Part shown: positions 1 through 5,162 of the stretch, piece after piece
How the letters are laid out: every line of letters begins with the position of its first letter
How positions within the stretch are numbered: the stretch's first letter is position 1
Assembly: GCA_903871865.1 (NCBI GenBank)
Contig: CAIQIL010000214.1
Span: 1-9,437, forward strand
Source of the DNA: an uncultured Burkholderiales bacterium
GTDB lineage: Bacteria > Pseudomonadota > Gammaproteobacteria > Burkholderiales > Burkholderiaceae_C
Direction: 5' to 3'
Length of the DNA: 9,437 nucleotides
Translations under genes and position numbers: made by a program
Notes under the pieces: model-generated
What the model was told of the DNA's origin: nothing
What the model saw: the letters and a program-made list of their open reading frames with translations, nothing else
Databases searched by the model: none

Positions 1-1349
1 CTGGCCTGCCAGACGAAGCCCGCGGCCAGCGGCGCGGCGGTGATGGCGTGGCGGTGGCCGCTGTCCACGAAGGCCTGCAGCGAGTCCACGCTGGGCAGGT
101 CGATCTGGTGGTCGCGCAGCAGCTCCATCAGGCTCTCGCGGCGGCCGGCGCTTTCGGCGACCACCAGCACGCGGGCCTCGGTGCTGGCCATGTGCTGTTC
201 CAGCTTGCGCAGCGGGTCCTGGCCACCGCGCTCCACGCTCAGGTTGGGCAGGGGGCGGGCCCAGGCCGTGGGCTCTGTGGGCTCGGTGCTGCGCACCACC
301 AGCACCGCATGGGCATTGGCCAGTGCGAAGAAGTCTTCCGGCTTGAGGAAGAGGTCTTCGGGCGGCAGCAGTGGCCGCTCGGGGTCGTGCTGCAGGAAGC
401 GGTGGCGCTCGCGGGTTTCGGTCCAGAAGCGGCGCAGGGCCTCGTCGATGTCGCCATGCAGCACGACGGCGGCGCCCCCTTGGGCGGGGTCACCGAGGTG
501 CTGGAAGAAGGTCGAGGTTTCATCGAAGAACAGCGGCAGGTAGTACTCGATGCCCGCCGTGGCCACGCCCGTGCCGATGTCTTTGTAGATGCGGGATTTG
601 GTCGGGTCACCCTCGATGCGCTCGCGCCAGCGGTTGCGGAAGGCGCCGCGCGCAGCCTCGTCCATGGGGAACTCGCGGCCTGGCAGCAGACGCACCTCGG
701 GCACGGGGTAGAGGCTGCGCTGGGAGTCCGGGTCGAAGGTGCGGATGGAGTCCACCTCGTCACCGAACAGATCGACCCGGTAGGGCACCAGCGAGCCCAT
801 GGGGTAGAGGTCGATGAGGCCACCGCGCACGGCGTACTCGCCTGGCGACACCACCTGGCTGACGTGGTTGTAGCCCGCCAGTGTCAGCTGCGACTTCAGC
901 GCTGCCTCGTTGAGCTTTTGCTTTTGCTTGAAGTGGAAGGTGTAGGCCGCCAGGAAGGAGGGCGGCGCCAGGCGGGTCAGCGCCGTGGTGGCGGGCAGCA
1001 GCACCAGGTCCACGCCTTTGTCGGCCTCGCCCGCCACGCCGTTTTGCATGCGCCACAGCGTGGCCAGTCGTTCGGAGATCAGGTCCTGGTGCGGCGAGAA
1101 GGTGTCGTAGGGCAGCGTCTCCCAGTCCGGGAAGATGGCGCAGCGCAGCTCGGGCGCGAAGAAGGCGATCTCATCGAGCAGGCGCTGGGCATCGGCCGGG
1201 TCGGCGGTGAGCAGCGCGGTCAGCTGGCCCTGGGCCTTGCGCGCTTGTGCGAAGCGGGCCAGCAGCAAGGCATCGCCTGAGCCTGTGGGGCGGGGCACGG
1301 CGTGGCGTTTGCCGGCGGCGATCGAGGGCAGGGGCAGGGCAGGCAGCAT
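1..1349 (-). CDS. mfd: Transcription-repair coupling factor Mfd, N-terminal part (cut by window edge)
   Basis: Encodes the first 449 residues of Mfd, the cytoplasmic ATP-dependent DNA translocase that removes RNA polymerase stalled at lesions and recruits UvrA. The frame is open from an ATG at 1347-1349 to the left edge, where the gene continues. Recognised from the family hallmark FPDWETLPYDTFSPHQDLIS at residues 73-92 and the UvrB-homologous block around residues 170-210 (GEYAVRGGLIDLYP, then YRVDLFGDEVDSIR). The family is about 1150 residues, so only the UvrB-like module and the D3 region are present here; the RNA polymerase-interacting domain, helicase motifs and the D7 clamp lie outside. 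No clear Shine-Dalgarno precedes the ATG, but no better upstream start is apparent and the N-terminal spacing to the hallmark fits the family. Divergent from ispD. Identification is very secure; the exact start is less so. Confidence 0.95.
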   Translation of the reverse strand, partial: MLPALPLPSIAAGKRHAVPRPTGSGDALLLARFAQARKAQGQLTALLTADPADAQRLLDEIAFFAPELRCAIFPDWETLPYDTFSPHQDLISERLATLWRMQNGVAGEADKGVDLVLLPATTALTRLAPPSFLAAYTFHFKQKQKLNEAALKSQLTLAGYNHVSQVVSPGEYAVRGGLIDLYPMGSLVPYRVDLFGDEVDSIRTFDPDSQRSLYPVPEVRLLPGREFPMDEAARGAFRNRWRERIEGDPTKSRIYKDIGTGVATAGIEYYLPLFFDETSTFFQHLGDPAQGGAAVVLHGDIDEALRRFWTETRERHRFLQHDPERPLLPPEDLFLKPEDFFALANAHAVLVVRSTEPTEPTAWARPLPNLSVERGGQDPLRKLEQHMASTEARVLVVAESAGRRESLMELLRDHQIDLPSVDSLQAFVDSGHRHAITAAPLAAGFVWQA

Positions 1350-1523
1350 GGCGCGTGTCGGATCGGTGGGGCGGAGGAGCGGGCTGGCGGTCGTGGCTTG
1401 GCGGTCGGCAATGGCAAAGCGCCCGGTCACGACGGTGGCCGGGCGTCTCTGGCCTGCAGGCCGGGTGGTGGCGCGCAGGTGTCATCGCTGAGTCAGGCAT
1501 TTTAGGTGGGGGACAATCCCGCC
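1350..1523. promoter_or_regulatory. Divergent mfd/ispD intergenic region with two dyads
   Basis: This 174-bp region must contain the promoters of mfd (-) and ispD (+). It holds an imperfect hairpin at 1421-1444 (GCCCGG, 12-nt loop, CCGGGC) and a perfect 12-bp palindrome GGCCTGCAGGCC at 1451-1462. I see no convincing -35/-10 pair. For ispD there is AGGTGGGG at 1504-1511, a possible but distant Shine-Dalgarno, and GACAAT at 1512-1517, six bases before the ATG. The hairpin lacks a U-tract, so it is not a good terminator. Functional roles are unproven. Confidence 0.4.
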
Positions 1524-2288
1524 ATGTCCGATGCCGTGCCATTCACCTTGACGTCACCCGATTTCCTGCCCCGTTGTTACGCCCTGGTGCCCTGTGCCGG
1601 CGTGGGCGAGCGCGCCGGCGTGGGCGGTCCCAAGCAGTACCACCCGGTGGCGGGGCAGGCCGTCGTGGCCCACACCCTGGCCGCCTTGCAAGCCGTGCCC
1701 CGGCTGGAGGCCACGTTGGTGGTGCTCTCGCCAGACGACGTGCCATTCGAGCGCCACGCACCTGCCTTCACGGGCGAGCGCGCCTGGGTGGCCCGCGTGG
1801 GCGGTGCCACCCGCGCCGAGAGCGTGGCCCATGGCCTGGCCGAGTTGCTGGCCCGTGGTGCCCAACCGCACGATTGGGTGCTGGTGCACGATGCCGCACG
1901 TTGCCTGTTGCGGCCCGAGTGGGTGACGAGGCTGATCGCCGCCTGCGAGGCCGATGAGGTCGGTGGCCTGCTGGCCTTGCCCCTGGCCGACACGCTCAAG
2001 GCCGCGGTCCGAGGTGCGGACGGCGAAGCCCGCGCCGAAGCCACGGTGGACCGCACCGGCAAGTGGGTCGCTCAGACCCCGCAGATGTTCCGGCTGGGGC
2101 TGCTGCGTCCCGCCTTGGTGTCGGCCTTGTCCGACCCTGAGAGCGCCGCGGCCATCACCGACGAGGCCAGCGCCATCGAAGCGCTGGGCCACATGCCGCG
2201 CCTCGTGCCGGGCGACTGGGAGAACATCAAGGTGACTTGGCCGGGCGACTTTGCTTTGGCCGAACGCCTGCTGCGGACACGGGCTTGA
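1524..2288 (+). CDS. ispD: 2-C-methyl-D-erythritol 4-phosphate cytidylyltransferase IspD
   Basis: Transfers CMP from CTP to MEP, giving CDP-methylerythritol, the third enzyme of the non-mevalonate isoprenoid pathway; cytosolic. 254 residues, slightly longer than the E. coli enzyme (236) because of about 17 extra N-terminal residues before RCYALVPCAG. Family motifs in order: nucleotide-binding loop PCAGVGERAGVGGPKQY (residues 23-39, with R30 and K37 matching the catalytic R20/K27 of E. coli), LVHDAAR (120-126, metal-binding D123), TVDRTGKWVAQTPQMFR (174-190) and TDEASAIEALG then NIKVT (212-238, K236). ATG 1524 is chosen over an in-frame GTG at 1506, which lies inside the purine-rich AGGTGGGG stretch. 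Some starts in the family are even shorter. Its last 62 bp overlap the convergent zeta-like gene. Its usual partner ispF lies about 2.9 kb away rather than adjacent. Confidence 0.96.
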   Translation: MSDAVPFTLTSPDFLPRCYALVPCAGVGERAGVGGPKQYHPVAGQAVVAHTLAALQAVPRLEATLVVLSPDDVPFERHAPAFTGERAWVARVGGATRAESVAHGLAELLARGAQPHDWVLVHDAARCLLRPEWVTRLIAACEADEVGGLLALPLADTLKAAVRGADGEARAEATVDRTGKWVAQTPQMFRLGLLRPALVSALSDPESAAAITDEASAIEALGHMPRLVPGDWENIKVTWPGDFALAERLLRTRA

Positions 2289-3045
2289 GGCTTGGCCGGG
2301 CGGCGGGTTGGGTGGCGGATTTGTCACGGGCAACCGCTTCCGCACCCGCACCTGCTTTCGCACCCGCCTGCGCACTCGCTTTCCCGCCCCCCTTCAGGGC
2401 CGCCTTCAGCGCGGCCATCACCACCGGCTTGACCCATGCCGGGGTCTGCGCCATGGCCGTGGCATCCGCCGGGGCGAGCACCTGCCCGGCCTGCCAGTGC
2501 AGCACCAGGCGCGGCTTGGGGGCCATGCCCAGGTGCGGATCGGCCTCGTCGGTGTTGTCGTACACGCGCAGCTCCGCCAGGTGTGGCAGCAACTGGACGA
2601 GTTGCAGGCGGCTTTGATCGAAGCGCCGGCGGATGTCGGCTTCGGGGATGTCGTGCCCGCCCTTGCGCACCCGCGCCTTCACGCGGGCCAGGTGGTGCTC
2701 CGGGCTGGCCAGGCCCACGTACCAGATGCGCACCTCGTGGCCCGCTTCGGCGGCCTGTTTCAGCAGCCGGGCAAAGCTCTGGCCGCCCAGCGTGGTCTCG
2801 AAGTTGTGGTCCAGCCGCTGGGCGATGGCGTGCTGCAGCAGGCGCTTGCCCTCGTGCCAAGCGGCGCTGTTGGCTTGCGTGACGCTGAGGTGCGGTTGCG
2901 CCTGTCGGATGCGTGCAGCAGCCTCGTCCGGGTTGAAGTACTGGGCACCGCAGGCGCGGATCATCGCACCACCGATGCTGCTTTTGCCGGCGCCGTTGGT
3001 GCCTGCCAGCACGAACAGGCGGGGGGCGTGGGCAGTCTGGTCCAC
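2227..3045 (-). CDS. Zeta-toxin-like P-loop kinase (COG4185-type), probable toxin of a TA pair
   Basis: 272 residues from a GTG at 3043-3045, preceded by AGAGAGAC, a plausible Shine-Dalgarno. Visible: beta strand plus Walker A LFVLAGTNGAGKSS (10-23, K21), FNPDEAA (37-43), FETTLGG (82-88, matching the conserved glutamate region of zeta kinases), and RVKARVRKGGHDIPEADIRRRF (start 121), a basic motif typical of this zeta-like group. Family knowledge: epsilon/zeta and PezT kinases phosphorylate UDP-N-acetylglucosamine and block wall synthesis; whether this branch shares that substrate is not shown by sequence. Residues from about 212 onward are a low-complexity Ala/Lys/Gly/Pro tail that runs antisense across the end of ispD and looks like a non-domain extension. 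An upstream in-frame TTG at 3129 would add 28 residues but lies inside an inverted repeat. It lies downstream of and on the same strand as a Phd-like antitoxin gene, with a 146-bp gap. Confidence 0.8.
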   Translation of the reverse strand: MDQTAHAPRLFVLAGTNGAGKSSIGGAMIRACGAQYFNPDEAAARIRQAQPHLSVTQANSAAWHEGKRLLQHAIAQRLDHNFETTLGGQSFARLLKQAAEAGHEVRIWYVGLASPEHHLARVKARVRKGGHDIPEADIRRRFDQSRLQLVQLLPHLAELRVYDNTDEADPHLGMAPKPRLVLHWQAGQVLAPADATAMAQTPAWVKPVVMAALKAALKGGGKASAQAGAKAGAGAEAVARDKSATQPAARPSLKPVSAAGVRPKQSRPAKSP

Positions 3046-3121
3046 GGGCAGTCTCTCTGTGTGTGTTTTGTGGTGGTGCGGCGCGAGTGCGCCTGGCTGC
3101 TTCCAAGGCCGAAACCCAGGC

Positions 3122-3143
3122 TGGCACAAAGCTCAGTGTGCCA
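3122..3143. repeat. Inverted repeat between antitoxin and toxin genes
   Basis: TGGCACA at 3122-3128 and TGTGCCA at 3137-3143 are exact reverse complements separated by 8 nt. In the minus-strand transcript this would form a 7-bp hairpin in the leader of the zeta-like gene, 77 nt before its GTG. There is no following U-tract, so it is not a standard intrinsic terminator. It could be an operator, an mRNA-processing site or an attenuating structure. The symmetry is observed; the role is inferred. Confidence 0.5.
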
Positions 3144-3191
3144 CGCGGTGCATGGCGTCTGGCGCGGCGCCTGGCTCAGGTGCGCGCGAAC

Positions 3192-3542
3192 TCAGCGCGG
3201 CGCTTGGGCCGCTGCCAGCGCGGCTTGGCCCAAGGCTTCGGGGCTGGCGTCGAACGCGTCCATCATGCCCTGGCGCGAGGCGGGAGTCTGCATCTGCTGC
3301 AGCAAGGCGTCGAACTCGTGGCTCAGGCTGCCCAGGGCCTGGTCGCGGGCATCCAGCAGGGCCTGGTAGGCGTCCAGCGACAGCACCACGGCGGTGGTTC
3401 GATCGCGTTTGGTGATGGCCACCATGCCCTGGCTGGAGGCGGCGTCCAGCACGCGCCCGAAGCTGTTCTTGGCCTCCGTGGCTGAGAACTCTTGAACGTC
3501 CACGTTGTCACCCAAGGGGTTGCGCAGGTGGAGGGCTGTCAT
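3192..3542 (-). CDS. Phd/YefM-family antitoxin
   Basis: A small DNA-binding antitoxin expected to neutralise the downstream zeta-like kinase and to repress its own promoter. With the ATG at 3540-3542 the protein has 116 residues. The N-terminal Phd fold is recognisable: VQEFSATEAKNSFGRVLDAA (16-35) then VAITKRDRTTAVVLSLDAYQALL (41-63), the standard alpha/beta pattern with the conserved central Phd/YefM 'K.(.)R..AVV' strand. Residues 64-116 (SLSHEFDALLQQMQTPASRQ and an Ala-rich end) would be the toxin-binding tail. Longer in-frame starts exist at 3602 (GTG), 3593, 3584 and 3575 (ATG), giving up to 136 residues. I prefer 3542 because a good promoter (3574-3601) overlaps the upstream starts and because residues before it (KMAKMSKMANN) look non-domain. 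Family assignment is solid; the start and the toxin partnership are inferred. Confidence 0.82.
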   Translation of the reverse strand: MTALHLRNPLGDNVDVQEFSATEAKNSFGRVLDAASSQGMVAITKRDRTTAVVLSLDAYQALLDARDQALGSLSHEFDALLQQMQTPASRQGMMDAFDASPEALGQAALAAAQAPR

Positions 3543-3567
3543 GGTGTCGGCCTGGGAGTGGGTGTTG

Positions 3568-3596
3568 TTGGCCATTTTAGACATTTTGGCCATTTT
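3568..3596 (-). repeat. AAAATG tandem repeats overlapping the TA promoter
   Basis: Three copies of a 9-bp unit beginning AAAATG start at 3596, 3587 and 3578 (minus strand). The outer two share the 11-mer AAAATGGCCAA, exactly 18 bp apart, each containing the palindrome TGGCCA. They bracket the predicted -10 box. Phd-type antitoxins bind repeated sites over their own promoter, so these are candidate operators. The same units create three in-frame ATGs ahead of the preferred antitoxin start. Confidence 0.5.
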
Positions 3597-3601
3597 GTCC
3601 A
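3574..3601 (-). promoter_or_regulatory. Predicted sigma-70 promoter of the Phd-zeta operon
   Basis: On the minus strand TGGACA (3601-3596, five of six to TTGACA) is followed after 16 nt by TAAAAT (3579-3574, five of six to TATAAT). Transcription would begin near 3567, so the first downstream in-frame ATG is the one at 3542. The promoter sits just past the amt terminator, which argues that the TA pair is transcribed independently of amt. Matches were read by eye. Confidence 0.5.
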
Positions 3602-3623
3602 CGGGGCTGGGGCCTGTCCCATG

Positions 3624-3648
3624 AAAAAAGCCCGGTCGGTGCCGGGCT
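3624..3648 (-). terminator. Rho-independent terminator of amt
   Basis: Minus strand: AGCCCGG (3648-3642), 6-nt loop CACCGA, CCGGGCT (3635-3629), then five further T residues. A perfect 7-bp GC-rich stem followed by a U-tract, beginning 9 nt after the amt stop codon, is a textbook intrinsic terminator. It separates amt from the downstream antitoxin gene. Confidence 0.88.
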
Positions 3649-3656
3649 TGGAGGGG

Positions 3657-4859
3657 TCACCAGGAGACTTCCTGCTCTGGCGATGCCTTGATGCGGTGGA
3701 TGGACAGGTCGGCGCCATCGAATTCTTCCTCGTGGCTCAGGCGCAGCCCCATGACCTTGTTCAGCACGCCATAGACCAGGCCGCCGGTCAGCAGGGCGAA
3801 GCCCACCACGATCAAGGTGCCCAGCACCTGGGTGCCCAGGTGCACGCCACCCGCGCCGCCCAAGGAGGTCTGGCCAAAGATACCGGCCGCGATGCCACCC
3901 CAGGCGCCACACAGCCCGTGCAGTGGCCACACGCCCAGCACATCGTCGATCTTCAGCTTGTTCTGCACCAGGGTGAACATGACCACGAACAAAGCGCCGG
4001 CCACCGCGCCCACCACCAGGGCGCCTGCGGGGTGCATGATGTCCGAGCCCGCGCACACGGCCACCAGGCCAGCCAGCGGGCCGTTGTAGGCGAAGCCAGG
4101 GTCGTTCTTGCCCATCAGCACGGCCACCAGGGTGCCGCCCACCAGGGCCATCAGGGAGTTCACGGCCACCAGGCCCGAGATCTTGTCGATGGTTTGCGCG
4201 CTCATCACGTTGAAGCCGAACCAGCCGACGACCAGGATCCACGAGCCCAGGGCCAGGAATGGGATGCTCGAAGGCGGGTGGGCCGACACGGCGCCGTCCT
4301 TGCGGTAACGGTTGCGCCGCGCCCCCAGGATGAGCACCGCTGGCAGCGCGATCCAGCCACCGAAGGCGTGCACCACCACCGATCCGGCAAAGTCATGCAA
4401 CTGCGCGCCCGTCACGGACTGCAGCCAGTCCTCGAAGCCGAACTTGTTGTTCCAGACCGCGCCTTCGCACAGCGGGTAGAACACCCCGACGATGATGGCC
4501 GTGGCCACCAATTGCGGGCCGAACTTGGCGCGCTCGGCGATGCCACCCGAGATGATGGCCGGGATGGCCGCCGCAAACGTCAGCAGGAAGAAGAACTTGA
4601 CCAGCGCATAGCCATTGTGCTGGACCAGGGTGCCGGCGCCTGCGAAGAAGTCCACGCCATAGGCGATCGTGTAGCCCACGAAGAAGTACACGATGGTCGA
4701 GACGCAGAAATCCACCAGGATTTTGACCAGGGCATTGACCTGGTTCTTGCCGCGCACCGTGCCCAGCTCCAGGAAAGCAAAGCCTGCGTGCATGGCCAGC
4801 ACCATCATGGCGCCCAGCAGGATGAACAGCGCGTCGGCGCCTTGTTTGAGTTGTTCCAT
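3657..4859 (-). CDS. amt: Amt-family ammonium channel
   Basis: A 400-residue polytopic inner-membrane protein of the Amt/Mep/Rh family, which conducts ammonium into the cell as a trimer. About 11 hydrophobic segments are visible. Key residues: the twin histidines H164 (VVVHAFGGW) and H314 (WPLHGLCGAWGG), D156 in HDFAG (E. coli D160), and conserved ELGTVRGKNQVN (31-42) and GGIAER (105-110). It starts directly at TM1 (MEQLKQGADALFILLGAMMV) with no cleavable signal peptide, unlike E. coli AmtB. An ATG at 4916 would add a Cys/Arg-rich leader and has no ribosome site, so 4859 is preferred. The C-terminal tail (GADLSIHRIKASPEQEV) resembles the GlnK-docking tail of Amt proteins in position but is the 'DLSIH' variant. 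No glnK lies next to it, an unusual setting since glnK-amtB is the common pairing. Followed by its own terminator and preceded by a sigma-54-type promoter. Confidence 0.94.
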   Translation of the reverse strand: MEQLKQGADALFILLGAMMVLAMHAGFAFLELGTVRGKNQVNALVKILVDFCVSTIVYFFVGYTIAYGVDFFAGAGTLVQHNGYALVKFFFLLTFAAAIPAIISGGIAERAKFGPQLVATAIIVGVFYPLCEGAVWNNKFGFEDWLQSVTGAQLHDFAGSVVVHAFGGWIALPAVLILGARRNRYRKDGAVSAHPPSSIPFLALGSWILVVGWFGFNVMSAQTIDKISGLVAVNSLMALVGGTLVAVLMGKNDPGFAYNGPLAGLVAVCAGSDIMHPAGALVVGAVAGALFVVMFTLVQNKLKIDDVLGVWPLHGLCGAWGGIAAGIFGQTSLGGAGGVHLGTQVLGTLIVVGFALLTGGLVYGVLNKVMGLRLSHEEEFDGADLSIHRIKASPEQEVSW

Positions 4860-4942
4860 GTGCGATCGTCCAGAAAATCCAAGAACGCGGATGCACCGAC
4901 ATGAGGCGGCTGACATCCAAAAGCGGGTTGTGCACCAAATTA

Positions 4943-4959
4943 AGCAATTAATATGCCTG
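4943..4959 (-). promoter_or_regulatory. Predicted sigma-54 (RpoN) promoter of amt
   Basis: Minus strand reads CAGGCATATTAATTGCT: GG at 4957-4956 and GC at 4945-4944 are separated by exactly 10 nt, with GGCA at -24 and the full TTGCT at -12. Compared with YTGGCACN5TTGCW, the only notable departures are A for T before the GG and T for C after GGCA. Start of transcription would be near 4932, giving a leader of about 73 nt. The fit is by eye but the invariant GG-N10-GC is met. Confidence 0.68.
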
Positions 4960-4981
4960 AATTTGGGGCGCCCTGGCAATG

Positions 4982-4997
4982 CCATGCCCTGGCATGG
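4982..4997. repeat. Perfect dyad in the amt/ispF divergent region
   Basis: CCATGCC and GGCATGG are exact reverse complements with a CT spacer. A second short palindrome GGCAATGCC (4975-4983) overlaps its left edge. It lies between the sigma-54 promoter and the NtrC-like sites. It does not match NtrC and could bind another regulator acting on amt or ispF. Unassigned. Confidence 0.4.
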
Positions 4998-5003
4998 GCG
5001 TGG

Positions 5004-5020
5004 CGCACCGTTGCCATGCG
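5004..5020. promoter_or_regulatory. Second, weaker NtrC-like site
   Basis: Plus strand CGCACCGTTGCCATGCG has GCACC and TGC half-sites in the same 17-bp geometry as the site at 5076-5091, with several mismatches. It is centred about 80 bp upstream of the predicted amt transcription start. Two spaced sites upstream of a sigma-54 promoter is the usual NtrC arrangement, but this one alone would be marginal. Confidence 0.35.
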
Positions 5021-5075
5021 CAACAACGGCATTGGGCGCCTCATCGTGGTGCGTTGCGCACTGAGTGCAAGTGAT

Positions 5076-5091
5076 TGCACCAAGATTGTGC
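5076..5091. promoter_or_regulatory. NtrC-like enhancer site upstream of amt
   Basis: Plus strand TGCACCAAGATTGTGC; minus strand GCAC-N5-TGGTGCA. This meets the NtrC dyad TGCACC-N5-GGTGCA at nearly all conserved positions. Its centre is about 150 bp upstream of the predicted amt start, a normal distance for a sigma-54 activator site. It is about 70-85 bp upstream of ispF, so an effect on ispF cannot be excluded. Confidence 0.55.
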
Positions 5092-5162
5092 GCAACGATG
5101 CGTGCGGCGTCGGTGCTTCGTGCGCTGCCGCCTGTGACCCGGCTTGCGCCACAATGCGGGCC

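Noticed and set aside
48..1280. 410-codon plus-strand open frame opposite mfd
   Set aside because: Antisense to a clearly recognisable Mfd reading frame; no family resemblance of its own.
1421..1444. Hairpin GCCCGG...CCGGGC as a terminator
   Set aside because: No U-tract on either strand and it lies between two divergent genes, where no terminator is needed.
3046..3129. Longer zeta-like protein starting at TTG 3129
   Set aside because: Adds a non-domain His/Pro-rich leader and starts inside an inverted repeat. Kept as an alternative because no N-terminal data exist.
3492..4904. 470-codon plus-strand open frame opposite amt
   Set aside because: Composition (His/Gln/Ala/Gly-rich) is typical of an antisense shadow and all known Amt motifs are on the other strand.
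4975..4995. A second sigma-54 candidate, minus strand AGGGCATGGCATTGCC
   Set aside because: GG-N10-GC can be forced, but the -24 box reads GGGC rather than TGGC; the site at 4943-4959 is clearly better.
5054..5070. TTGCGCACTGAGTGCAA as a third NtrC site
   Set aside because: The half-site spacing is two bases shorter than the NtrC dyad geometry, so it is only a general inverted repeat.
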